Below are positions 1 to 10,150 of a DNA stretch of 64,000 bases, in pieces (positions within the stretch are counted from its first letter, which is position 1; every line of letters starts with the position of its first letter). The DNA is from Paramyrothecium sp. XJ0827 (Eukaryota > Ascomycota > Sordariomycetes > Hypocreales > Stachybotryaceae), in contig JAJFPB010000008.1 of assembly GCA_020881915.1 (NCBI GenBank), positions 1,922,001 to 1,986,000 on the forward strand, given 5' to 3'. A program made the position numbers and the translations under genes. The notes below the pieces were generated by a model. It saw nothing but the letters and a program-made list of their open reading frames with translations. It did no database searches and was not told the origin of the DNA.

Positions 1-1047
1 CTTTTCAGCCTTGGCCGCTCCGAAGAACGGCCCGTCGCGGCTCTGGTAAATCAAGTTTGAGAATGCAGTGTTACATCGGCCACTCTTGCTCAGCAGCCGC
101 TCCATCGTCTCCGCTGTATGTCCTACTTTGAACAAGCCTTTCTCCTCCTGGCTTTCGAGAATGTAGACGATGCCCTGCTTCTGCTGCGTCTTTGTCAGAG
201 GCTTGTAGATCTCGCGGATCACTGGTGAGGGGTCGCGTATCGACCCTTGTCGCTGGAGCTTCGTCAAGCCGAAGCCGACATGCTTCGCAGATGCAGTAAC
301 ACGATCGTCTTCGTTCTCGTCGTTATCGATGACGATAGGCTTGCTGGAATCATTGATATCTATGGCAGACATGCTCTCAGCAACCGCATTGACCTCACGG
401 TGTGAATCGTCTTTTTCCTGCAATGATGTTTGCGACCGCGTCATTTCGTTCGTTGAGGGCTCCCCCAGTATGACTCCGGCGACGGTAGATTGAGATGTCG
501 AGCTATCGCGGCGGCTCATGCTACTCATCATGGAAACATCCTCGATGCTATCGGTCGCAATGGAGGCATCGCGCTCCAGAGCCTCGTTGCTCGACGGAGC
601 GATGCTCGAGCAATCGTCGCTTACTGCCACAACACTGCTCTGACTTTCGTTGCTTATCGCGGAGACAGTATCGACAGTATCGTTAGAATCGACAGTATGA
701 GGCTCGCTCTTCGAACGGCCTTCCCTCCATTTGTTGAGGCTCCTGATGGCTGCTGGCCCATGGTGACGACGGCAATGCGAAGCAAGGAGGAACTCCTCGA
801 GGTCCGCGAAGAATTCGTCGCTTTCGTCGCAGGCGTCTAGCAATTTGAATTTGTCGTAAATATGCTTTGCCTGTTCGGCCTGCGGCATGCTAGTGCGACA
901 TTGCTTCTTCTCCTTGGTCGAGCTCGTCGTAGCCGGGCAGTTCACAAATATCCAGTCTTCCGGGTTCGGAAGCCGATGAGTCGCCTCGAGGACTGCGCTC
1001 ACCACTTTGAACACCGGGTGTTGAGAAACCGTAGCCGTCGCTTCCAT
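1..1047 (-). CDS. GIY-YIG-like (T5orf172/DUF1766) domain protein, C-terminus beyond the window
   Basis: An uninterrupted frame of 349 codons runs from an ATG at 1047 to the left edge, so the gene is partial. Residues about 60-110 are acidic and include LDACDESDEFFADLEEFLL; residues 110-280 are Ser/Asp-rich and probably disordered. A conserved domain begins near residue 280 (VIREIYKPLTKTQQKQGIVYIL) and carries the GIVYIL and LFKVGHT elements followed by RCNTAFSN, the start of the T5orf172/DUF1766 fold, which is related to GIY-YIG nucleases. Such fungal proteins have no settled function. The ATG is the first in frame, and a 68-bp duplicated segment begins six bases upstream of it. I am confident of the coding frame and fairly confident of the family. 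Whether the nuclease catalytic residues are present cannot be seen, because they lie outside the window. Confidence 0.75.
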   Translation of the reverse strand, partial: MEATATVSQHPVFKVVSAVLEATHRLPNPEDWIFVNCPATTSSTKEKKQCRTSMPQAEQAKHIYDKFKLLDACDESDEFFADLEEFLLASHCRRHHGPAAIRSLNKWREGRSKSEPHTVDSNDTVDTVSAISNESQSSVVAVSDDCSSIAPSSNEALERDASIATDSIEDVSMMSSMSRRDSSTSQSTVAGVILGEPSTNEMTRSQTSLQEKDDSHREVNAVAESMSAIDINDSSKPIVIDNDENEDDRVTASAKHVGFGLTKLQRQGSIRDPSPVIREIYKPLTKTQQKQGIVYILESQEEKGLFKVGHTAETMERLLSKSGRCNTAFSNLIYQSRDGPFFGAAKAEK

Positions 1048-1052
1048 ACTGA

Positions 1053-1120
1053 TCAAGCGCCAGTGAAAGGCTGTCGGTAACGAACTCGTATACGCGTCGG
1101 CTCGCTGCTAGGCAATCGCG
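1053..1120. repeat. 68-bp duplicated segment, copy A
   Basis: About 85% identical (10 mismatches in 68) to 1434-1501. Read on the minus strand both copies encode RDCLAASRR-x-Y-[ED]-FV-x-DSL-x-LALD, and several differences are synonymous, suggesting former coding sequence. Copy A sits immediately 5' of the GIY-YIG-like gene. Confidence 0.7.
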
Positions 1121-1433
1121 TCCAAGATAAGCGAGAAGAGAACCAGACTTTGTGTGCGCGAAACAGAGGGAAACGGTCACGCTCTGCAGCCTCCCCCCTT
1201 TCAGGTCTGGCCGCATCCATGGACCCGGTAATGAAAAGTGGCTCCTCCATGGGCGCCTTGCCTTGGTCAAGCCAGAGTTGCAACCGTTTTATGCAGTTGG
1301 TTGCTAGCAGATCACCCCTTTCGGTAGGTGATCCACAACCACGGACTTGGTGTTTCCGGTACCCTTGTCAGCCCTGTACACAGTTCTCTTACCTCGGGGC
1401 CTTTTAATTTAATTTATGCTCAGTTTGTACTAG

Positions 1434-1501
1434 TCAAGCGCCAGCGGAAGGCTATCAAGAACGAAATCGTATCCGCGTCTGCTCGCTGCTAAGCAATCGC
1501 G
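1434..1501. repeat. 68-bp duplicated segment, copy B
   Basis: Partner of 1053-1120. On the minus strand the shared frame ends LALD followed by a TAG stop, and a TGA lies just upstream, so this copy is an isolated fragment. Confidence 0.7.
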
Positions 1502-1838
1502 CCCAGCGCATCAAGAGGCCCTCTGGCGGAACGTGTAAGTGATTGAACGCAGGGCAAGGGATCGGAAAGTCTATGAAAATGGTTGCGCTGGGGGCCATAG
1601 ACTTTCTTGCTGCTTTGAATTGTACTGTTATGTACATGAGCAAAGGTTAAGATGAGGTATTACACGGCAACATGCTAAACATAGCTGACCGCTTGATTTC
1701 TGAACGCTTCTGCAATGATGACTTGTAGAATGATTTCAACCAACAGAAATCAGTAAAGATAATAGAAGGGAATAATGAATACAATGCTTACTTTAGTTGA
1801 GCTCATGGGTAAGTTCCAAGATAATGTATTCTACTGTC

Positions 1839-3339
1839 TTAACTTCGGACTTCATCTATGATACATGGAAACAGAAGTGCAACTGCACTGAAGAATACCC
1901 CCCAGCACTGGATGAAAGCTTTTGGGAGACCCAGAAGCCCTGCTTTATGTAGCCTTAACCCCATGCTGTAGAAGGCTATGCAGAAAAAATAGTAGAAGAG
2001 CCTCATCGGACTCTCATCGAGTCCTCCCATGATTCTCACTGGCCCTGCAAAGTGTGATTCCCCCTTCTGGATGTATTTCACAAAACCAACTTGCATGATA
2101 CGAAGACTGGGATCTATAACGCCATGTGATGTTAGAAGTTGGTCTCCCTCATGAGCAGACTTTTCTCACCTTCAGCAACAAATAGGAGATAGAGGGCCTG
2201 AGCCAAAACATTCATGGCCAATGCATGCCGTTTCCTTCGCCAGTGAAATGATTTGATAGCTTTCGTAACACTATTCGTTTCTGAAAGTGAAGACACGCGG
2301 TCACGCCCCAGCATTTCAGAAAGTAACATGGCATCTTTTATGGCTACGGTCATTCCACCGCCTGTGAGAGGATGTCGCATGTTCAAGGCGTCCCCCAGAA
2401 TGGCAATGCCTGGCGTGAGAGCTGCAGTCGAAGGCAGCCATGAGTTGCTCATACTTCGCAAGCGACCAGACCTTGCTGCTTCGAGGACGCTTGGTCGAAC
2501 AGACTTGGGAAGTGTGGGCAAGACACTTGAGATGATGTGTTCCCGAACATCTTGGGCACCGCCCATTCGCTTGTAGTCGGACTCTGAAATATCAATGAGA
2601 ATTCTTGTCTCGCATTGACTGATTTGATACATGAGGACTGGTCCTCCTGAGCCGATAACCCCGTAGGCAAAGGCATGACGAGGAAGCTTGGCGTCGATGA
2701 GCTCGAGGCCCCAGAACCTTGACTTCGACGTCGGCTTGTGGCTGCTGAACTGCGAGCGAAAGTTGGAACTTGATCCATCTGCAAGTACCGTCAAGTGTGC
2801 GTAGAGCTACCGACCAGACTGTTAGTGAAGGAAAGGGTCTTTGTAGCTGGTGAACTCACATTCAGTGGCATAGCCTCTGCTACAGTAACCCGGACGCCTA
2901 CGACGTGACCCGAGCTATCGTTTCGTAATATCTCTCTCACAGTGCCCTCCATGACGGTTATTTTCTTGTCCTTTGCAATATTGTCCCGGAGCTTGGCGAC
3001 GAATCGTCCATGGTGAAAGCTTCTGCCTAAGGGTTGCGGCTCATGCGGTGGAGCACAGAACCAGAACGGTGCTTCTTCATTGTGCCAGTAGATATGATAA
3101 CCTTTGACGGGCGTAGCATCAATACCTGCAAGGCACTCGCCAAGCCCAAGACGTTGCAGTGCGGCAACGCCACCTGGCTGCAGCAGCTCGCCGACGATGC
3201 GGTCCGGCTCGTCAAGGCTTCGCTCAACCACGAGCACTTCGTACCCCTGCTGCGCGAAGGCCTTCGCAACTGCGCAACCAGCAACGCCGGCGCCAACCAC
3301 CACCACATCGTAATGAGGAGACATATCACTGTTGTTCAT
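1839..3339 (-). CDS. ERG1: Squalene epoxidase (squalene monooxygenase)
   Basis: Three exons, 3339-2860, 2806-2170 and 2113-1839, join to 463 residues. Both introns (53 and 56 nt) have GTGAG donors and CTAAC branch sites. The product would epoxidise squalene to 2,3-oxidosqualene at the ER, the committed oxygen-dependent step of sterol and triterpene synthesis. Residues 11-21 form the Rossmann motif DVVVVGAGVAG. The family hallmark ILGDALNMRHPLTGGGMTVA, which binds FAD and substrate, lies in exon 2. Exon 3 supplies the hydrophobic C-terminal anchor (FVKYIQKGESHFAGPVRIMGG). Joining exons 2 and 3 restores FVAEDPSLRIMQVGF, as in family members. Length is normal. A divergent promoter with TATATATA near 3563 lies between it and the gene at 3763. 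Whether this is the housekeeping copy or a paralogue cannot be told from this window. Confidence 0.93.
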
Positions 3340-3762
3340 TCATAGCCTTTTTCAAGAGAGAGCTGGTATGTCTGTCCGATGAGGGGCAGCGTGCCTATTA
3401 ATATTATCCGCCACCACGACCTTATCCACCAATATTGGATAGGGGGACCGCCCATGTTCCATCAGCTCGGCTACTTCCTAGTCCTGATTGGTCGCCTTGT
3501 TTGTCGTCTACACATTCCGTTGTTACACTCAACCAGCATGCAGAAATCAATATTGCAAAGACTATATATAACTCAGAGCGACGTGTCATGGTGAGATTCG
3601 TTTGTGCACATCCACAAACTCCCGGAGGTTTTCTGAAATAGCTGGACACCCACGAGCCAGTGGAGGCGAGCGGGAACCAGATGAATCTCTCAGCCCTCGT
3701 CGATCAATCTGGATACGTTGAAGTCTTACAACTATCATTGTATCCGGGTCTCCCAAGCCGCT
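3340..3762. promoter_or_regulatory. Divergent promoter region
   Basis: This 423-bp gap separates the start of the squalene epoxidase gene (minus) from the membrane-protein gene (plus). A TATATATA stretch at 3563-3570 is about 200 bp from either start and could serve one or both genes. No other coding signal is seen. Confidence 0.45.
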
Positions 3763-5004
3763 ATGAGCGAGGCCGCACAAACAAGTGGCTGGGTTGATTC
3801 CCCCAACAGAAGAGGCACTGCGGACATTCTTCTGTCCAATTTCATGGTTCTTTTTGTCTGCGTCTGGACTGTGCTGCACCACAACATCCAAGCAAAGCAC
3901 GACTCGTACAACGCAATCATCAGGCGTAAGCTGCGCTGGGCGGCCCTCGCCATATGGGCGCCCGAGGTGCTGACTCTCTTTGCCATAATGCAGTGGAACG
4001 CTGCAAAGATCTCGGTGCAAGAAATGCACAGTTTGGGATACACCGAGTGGACGATGGTTCACGCCTTCTACGCAAATGCAGGCGGATTTGTTCTTGCAAC
4101 CCCAGATTTTCCAGCGTTCCCCATCAACGCCACCTCGATACACTATCTTATTCGAACCGAGCGTATAAATATTCCTGAAATCACCCGCGACCAGATCTGG
4201 GACCGCAGCAAGGCCGACACGTTCGCGAAATACGTTGCTTTGGTGCAGGCAGGGTGGCTGCTTTTCTCCATCATCGCTCGGGCAAGCCAATCGCTTACTA
4301 TCACGCCGCTCGAAATCGCCACAGCTGCATTCATCGTACCAACTCTGGCTACACTGTTTTTCTGGTCGAAAAAGCCACAGAGCGTGGCCGAGCCCGACAT
4401 TATAAAGGTGCGCTGGACCATTGCTGATCTGCTGATATCGGCCGGGGATATAGCCAAGGAGCCATACATCGACACCCCGCTGGACTTTATCGAGAAGCCA
4501 GTCTGGCAGGGCTGGCAACGCCTGCCCTCGCTTTTACATTATGGCGGATTGGAGAAAAGACCACTGGAGCGTATACCGAACGACTACTCGCCCCCTCCCC
4601 CGACTGGCATGGAGGCGCTCATGGTCTGGGTTGTCTCTGTTGCCCATGCCGCCCTCCATCTCGTTTGCTGGTCTTTTCCCTTCCCGACCCATGCCGAGAC
4701 CGTCATCTGGCGAAGTTGCAGCCTGATACTGCTGGTGGTTATGGTCATCGGCGGATTTGTTCCTGTCTTGTCAACACAGGCCTGGTTCGACTTTAAATTC
4801 GACCTCATTTGGATTTGGACAAGACAACCTAGAAAGAATACTCTCATTAGACGCTGGCTTGTTAGAGTCTTTGCTGATTGCGCCTATTCGGTCTATATTA
4901 TTGCTCGCATCTTGATACTTGCTGTACTATTTCTTTCGTTTCGAGCAATGCCCCCGGACGTATATGACGACGTTTCTTGGACGGGGCTTTGGCCGCATAT
5001 ATAG
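3763..5004 (+). CDS. Fungal polytopic membrane protein of unknown function
   Basis: A single exon of 413 residues starts at the first ATG (MSEAAQTSGWVDSPNRRGT); the frame is open further upstream but only with a TTG. About seven hydrophobic segments are visible: ILLSNFMVLFVCVWTVLHH, ALAIWAPEVLTLFAIMQW, VALVQAGWLLFSIIARA, IATAAFIVPTLATLFFW, ALMVWVVSVAHAALHLVCW, SCSLILLVVMVIGGFVPVL and YIIARILILAVLFLSF. Elements such as GWV-RGT near the start, WTVLHHNI and YTEWTMVHAFYANAGGF match a widespread, often expanded, uncharacterised family in Pezizomycotina, recognised from memory of the pattern. No enzyme motif is seen. It shares a divergent promoter with the squalene epoxidase, which may be coincidental. 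Confidence 0.85.
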   Translation: MSEAAQTSGWVDSPNRRGTADILLSNFMVLFVCVWTVLHHNIQAKHDSYNAIIRRKLRWAALAIWAPEVLTLFAIMQWNAAKISVQEMHSLGYTEWTMVHAFYANAGGFVLATPDFPAFPINATSIHYLIRTERINIPEITRDQIWDRSKADTFAKYVALVQAGWLLFSIIARASQSLTITPLEIATAAFIVPTLATLFFWSKKPQSVAEPDIIKVRWTIADLLISAGDIAKEPYIDTPLDFIEKPVWQGWQRLPSLLHYGGLEKRPLERIPNDYSPPPPTGMEALMVWVVSVAHAALHLVCWSFPFPTHAETVIWRSCSLILLVVMVIGGFVPVLSTQAWFDFKFDLIWIWTRQPRKNTLIRRWLVRVFADCAYSVYIIARILILAVLFLSFRAMPPDVYDDVSWTGLWPHI

Positions 5005-5475
5005 TTCACGAATCTCTATCGGGTAGAGCAGTACATATATTTTTGGATCCGGATTTGGCTGTGGAGGCTGCACCAGAATTGGTTATTCTCTCAAAACATA
5101 GCTTCAAGTGATGGTACTGGCCACTTGCTATTGAAGAACTCTTGCTGATATACACCTGGTGAAACTCACTTTGTACATGTCAAGTGATCACCTCCAATGT
5201 AGCGGGCCATTCACAAATCTTCATAAACATTTCCAGGTTGACTCGGGTGTTGGATGTATTCCTCGGCTCATCAAGGTACAGCCAAAGCATGAGGTACGTG
5301 TTGATCCTCCATGTTCACCCGAGGGTGTGGAAGGAGGTCTCGAGATCATGACTGGTTCCTGCTCTTCTTGGGCAGTCACTCTATCGACTACCTTTCTGTA
5401 CCGCCACCTTTTTCAAACCTCATTTCGTCATCTTACAGACATCCACTATCGCCGTACAGTATTATTCTGTTCTTC
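5005..5475. other. Intergenic, no recognised feature
   Basis: Short overlapping frames only; nothing resembles a protein family, and no HET N-terminus (Y-x-ILSHTW) is seen here. Confidence 0.6.
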
Positions 5476-5951
5476 ATGTTGTCCCTCCGTGTCTGCGTCA
5501 CCTGCCGCCGCGAGCTGCCCAAAACATCCTTCTCCGACAGGCAGTGGCTGAGAAGCGGAAGCAGAGCGTAGTGCGACGTCTGTTCCCGGGGCTTTCCCTT
5601 CCATGATCTATTGCGAGACAACAACGCGAGCTCCAGATTCAACCTTTCCGCCAGCGCTTTCGCAACGCACGACTCCCTCTCGCACCCCTTCGCCGAAGGG
5701 GGCTTTCGCTGGGTCACCAGAGGCTAGTACACCTCGGGGAGGCGCAAGCGCGAGCCATGCGTCATCAAGTGGTTCAAGCCGGAGTTCGCCGAGTGGCTCA
5801 AGGTCAATCCCGACATCGAGGACATCTGCTTCGCCCGGGACCTCAAGGCTGTCGCACGAGCTGTGGCGCTTGTGAAGCGCTTCAACAAAGCCGGAATAAT
5901 CAAGCAGAACATCAGGGTCAACGTGCCGTCTGTGTGGCGCTTCCAGGATGA
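5476..5951 (+). pseudogene. Alpha-kinase-like gene remnant with two in-frame stops
   Basis: One frame reads from an ATG at 5476 for about 158 codons but contains TAG at 5569-5571 and 5725-5727. The readable parts are a zinc-ribbon-like start (VCVTCRRELPKTSFSDRQW, then CDVC after the first stop), then HPFAEGGFRWVTRG, the second stop, CVIKWFKPEFAEW and VKRFNKAGIIKQNIRVNVPSVWRF. This resembles the N-terminal part of fungal alpha-kinase-domain proteins (Cys motif, then GGFRWV and CV-KWFK strands), so the family call is moderate. The similarity ends abruptly near 5950, where HET-domain sequence begins in another frame. Both stops could arise from CAG by one C-to-T change. No intron would remove either stop cleanly. 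Confidence 0.6.
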
Positions 5952-5975
5952 TTGTATGCCGGCGCAATCAACTCC

Positions 5976-8618
5976 ATGTTTCGTTGGTACCAAGACTCCG
6001 CTCGATGCTATGTCTTCCTACCAGATATAGCAATTGGAGAGGCTGGCTGGGAATCCTCCTTGAGAGCGCATAGATGGTTCACTCGTGGATGGACCCTTCA
6101 AGAGCTTATAGCGCCAGCGTCTGTAGAGTTCTTCACGCAAGGAGGACGGCGACTCGGCGACAAAAGATCTCTCGAGCAGCTAATCCACGACGTAACCGGT
6201 ATCACAGTAGAAGCGCTTCGAGGAAACGACTTGACGCAATTCGAGGTCGAGGAGCGGCTCAGCTGGGCCAATACAAGACAGACTACGCTAGAAGAAGACT
6301 GGGCATACTGCCTGTTGGGCATTTTTGGCATTCATATGCCGCTCATTTATGGCGAAGGAAAAGCACACGCCATTCGCAGGTTGAGGAAGGAGATTGCCGA
6401 AGCCACGGATCGGAAGAATGCATCCAGCAGTCAAAAGGGTATGTAAAAGGTTTCCCATCCTCCAACTCATGCTGACCCTACTCTAGGCTTTTGGATGGTG
6501 CCGCTCGAACGAAATCGCGCATTCACCGGTCGTGCATCTGAGCTGCGACAGCTTCGCGAAACGCTCTTTTCGGGACCACAAACCACAAAAGTTGCGGTGA
6601 TTGGCCTTGGCGGAATCGGGAAGACACAGCTCGTGCTTGAACTAGTTCACCGACTGCGGGCTGAAGATCCAGGGTGCTTGATCCTTTGGATTCCCGCAAC
6701 GAGCCTGGAGAGCGTCAGGCAGGCTTATCACAGTGCTGCCCGGCAGCTTAATTTACCCGGAGCTGAGGACGATAAAGCCAACAGCATGAGAATTGTGAAA
6801 GACTACTTGACTGCATACAGCGGCGGAAGATGGCTCCTCGTTATCGACAATGCTGATGATATCAGCGTATGGACGGACAAGCCTCCGGCAGAGTCTTCTC
6901 GTCTCATCGACTACCTCCCCAAAAGCAGCCATGGGTCCATCCTTTTTACAACCCGTGACAAAAAAGCGGCAGTCAAGTTTTCAGGGCGAAACGTGGTTGT
7001 CCTATCAGATTTGGACGAAAAGGGTGCAAAGGACATGCTGCACAGTTATTTGATTGATGAAGAGGTTGCAAATGAGCCCGAAGCTTCAACACTGCTTGCA
7101 CAGTTAACATACCTTCCTTTGGCCATTGTCCAAGCCGCCATGTATATCAACGCAAATGGCATCGGATTAGGAGCCTACCTCTCGCTAATGCATGACCAGG
7201 AGGAAGATGTTATAGACCTTCTCAGTGAGGACTTTGAAGACGAAGGTCGTTATCTTGAATCGAAGAACCCAGTGGCCACAACCTGGCTCATCTCTTTCGA
7301 ACAGATTCGTCGGCGAGATGCGCTCGCGGCAGGTTACTTGTCTTTCATGGCCTGCATAGATGCCAAAGACATTCCCATTTCTCTTCTTCCCCAAGCCGCG
7401 TCACAGAAAAAGAAGACGGACGCCCTAGGGACTTTGCAAGGCTATTCCTTCATTACTAGACAGTCTCCCGACGACTTGATTAACATCCACCGTTTAGTGC
7501 ACCTGGCGACAAGAAACTGGCTACGCAAACAGGATTCGTTGTTCGACTGGACGAGTATAGCCATGAGAAGGCTGGCTCGGTTACTTCGTAGTGCCACAGA
7601 GGACAACAGAGCGCAGTGGGGTCCTTATATGCCGCACGCGTCTACTGCGTTGGCTTTAGGATCACGCAGCAAAGTTGGAGTGCATCAATCGCGACTTTAT
7701 CATCGCTTTGGAAAATGCCTATTTAATGAGAGTCGATACCGTGAAGCAGAAGTACCCTTAACTCGAGCTATAGAGATTTGCAAAGTCGAATCTGGAGACG
7801 ACCATGGGATCACGTGGTTCTCACTGGCTTGGCTAAGCGAAATTTATCGACAACTGGGCCGACGGAAAGAAGCAGAGGGGTCTCTGCTTCAGATGATAGA
7901 AATAAGGGAAAAAAAGCTCGCGCTTGGCGAGGACGATATTGATTTATGGACCTATAAGTCCACCTTGGTGGAGGCATGTGAGCGCCAAGGTCGCTTCGCG
8001 GAGGCAGAAGAACTGCTCTTGCAAGGCTTTGAGAGCAGAAGTATGAAAAATGCCCACACCCTCGACGCGGCGTCGAAGGGAAAGCTAGCGCTCGTATATA
8101 TGGGCCAGAAACGGTATGATGAGGCGGAGAGGTTATTGCTTGACCTTTTGGAGAAAAATCGAGCTGTCTATGGCGTAGAGCATGCTTCCACTCTCAACAA
8201 TATGCGCGACCTGGCAGCCATTTACACAAAGTGCGGCCGCCTGAGCGAGGCAGAAGAGTTGCTGACGTCGGTGTTAGCTATTCTCCGTGGCTGTACAGTG
8301 AAGAGTCCAACGACTCTCGAAATCATGTCGCGCCTTTCTGGGTTGTACTATCAGCAGCGCCGATTTGAGGAAGCGGAGAGGCTGGTGAGACAGATATTGG
8401 ACGTTCGGCGGAAGAAGTTTGGAGATTCCCATTTGCGCACGCTAGCAACGATGCATAATTTGGCGTTAACATTGAAAGAATCAAATAAGGACAAGAAAGC
8501 ATTGAACTTGATGAAGGAATGCGCCCGACTGCACGAAGAAGCAGGGCTGGCAGACCACCCCAAATACTCAGACATCGTCTCTCTTGTCGCAGAATGGGAA
8601 GTTGAGGAGGAATCATAA
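5976..8618 (+). CDS. HET-NB-ARC-TPR protein (fungal NLR-like), HET domain truncated at its N-terminus
   Basis: Exons 5976-6438 and 6487-8618 (intron 48 nt, GTATGT...CTGAC...TAG) join to 864 residues from the first ATG in frame. The HET-domain C-terminal half is clear: FRWYQDSARCYVFL, RGWTLQELIAP, and WAYCLLGIFGIHMPLIYGEG. The NB-ARC NTPase follows with P-loop GLGGIGKTQL, Walker B RWLLVIDNADD, SILFTTRD and LPLAIVQA. The C-terminal third is TPR repeats (EAEVPLTRAIEI, EAEELLLQGF, EAERLLLDLL, EAEELLTSVL, EAERLVRQIL). Such STAND proteins mediate heterokaryon incompatibility and programmed cell death. The first part of the HET domain is absent: a TGA at 5949-5951 closes the frame, and no AG acceptor lies between it and the HET sequence. 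It may be a decayed gene or a shortened but expressed protein; the NB-ARC and TPR frame is intact. Confidence 0.85.
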
Positions 8619-10150
8619 CACAACAGTCCGAGTATGCAGTATAGTTGGTGGACTCAACCGGATAGGGGATTATGTAGCAGTTGGTAACTCTGCCTTTTTA
8701 AAGCAGTGAGAGAAATCGTTCGAAGAACCGCAGAACATACCAAAAGTATTTTATACTCAACTCATTCTGCCTCCTCTATCATACCGCAGTGAGGATTAAA
8801 AGATAAATAGCAAAGCCAGGCCTAGAGTAGAAGAGCATGCGGATCTGTCACGAAGGCACTAGGAATCACACATAATATGGAGCGGACGAATGATAAAAAC
8901 TTTTTCTGTCTACAAATAAAAGGTGACCATTGAAAGACCCTAGGTAACGGGCGTCTGGCAGCCCCTTGGGGAAACGAAGCTCTGACTATCTGTGACCATT
9001 CCAAGGTTCCCTTGTAGCGCTCATTTCCCAGCTGAATCAGAGGTGAACGAAAGTGCACCCCCGGTAATCTCAACAGGCAGCATACAGCCTGCCAGTGCAA
9101 CCATGTCTATTAGTAAGCTCGCATAACCAGGCTTTCACACTAACATTACAACCGATACTAGTAAGCGGACACTTCAAAGAAGCCGCCGTCCTTGCCTTGT
9201 GTCCGAGCTAGCATCACTTGCCAAGTAGGCCATGACAAGTAGCAAACGGCAAAGAAACGGCCCAAAGGAATGCTCAGTGCTTGGACCACAAAGCTTCACT
9301 GATCTGTAATCTGAAATTGCGAGGGGGTCATCACAGCAATACGATTGCGGCCTGTTGCGCCGTAGGTTGAAGCCTGACCCCGGGTAGTTTACCCGCACCT
9401 GTACTCTGTAGGGCTACGAAATATGGAGAACGGGACCACAGAAAAGGAATGAGGCCACGCGACCCCTGCAGGTTGATCCTCCCGCGAGGCTTAATAGACT
9501 GTCAGCGCAGCCCCGCGGGGAAGCAGGGAATCAACAGATTCATTCTGCATACGGCGTTAACTTTGAGACCCGGACAAAGATGATGCTGGATATACGGAAA
9601 TCAAGATCCATTGACTCAGATCCCCAGGATGGAGTGGAAAAGGTATGTCATTGTAGCGCAGCGGGGAGGAACAGGCGAATTGCAGATTCAATTTCGCCAA
9701 GACTACTACCAGGGTATTCGGTATTCGAGGCAACGTGAAGTCCTAGGGAAGTGAAACACCTAGCCATGCCGTTCGAGGTATTGTCGATCAAATCAGAGAA
9801 AAACCATTCCTAAGATATTTAAAGAATGTATCAAGGCTACATAACCTAGTTGGCGACGCCACGTACGTGGCTTTTTACACGATGTGTCACAGCACGGGAC
9901 GGGTATCTGTGCCGCATCGCTTAATCTTATGAGCACTCGTGATTGGCCGCTTCCCGTTCTCTCGTATTGATGCCTAGACCCCAGCCTCATCCTTCCCAAA
10001 CACGGGGTACGCAATCAAGCCCTCCTGGTATTCCCTTCAGATGGTATAAGAAGCTCAGCCCTGCCATCTTTCTGCAGTTGAGCCTCAACACAACTAGCAA
10101 CAGCAACTCGAATCCACCACAACAACCTTTGCTTTCCTCGAGCCGCCAAC
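8619..10150. other. Intergenic; promoter of the AA1-like gene at its right end
   Basis: No supported gene in about 1.5 kb. A TATAAG at 10045-10050, about 105 bp before the ATG at 10151, is a plausible TATA element for the next gene. Confidence 0.55.

Larger units (their letters stand above)
1048..1838. other. Intergenic region holding the 68-bp duplication
   Basis: Apart from the two copies of the 68-bp segment I see no coding signal. The short frames here are shadows, or relics tied to the duplicated segment. Confidence 0.6.

Noticed and set aside
3586..4518. 310-codon minus-strand frame
   Set aside because: Antisense shadow of the seven-TM protein gene (3763-5004), which has clear membrane segments and a conserved pattern; the antisense translation resembles nothing.
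9461..9490. GGTTGATCCT resembling the 5' end of 18S rRNA
   Set aside because: Only a 10-base match with no rRNA continuation on either side; chance.
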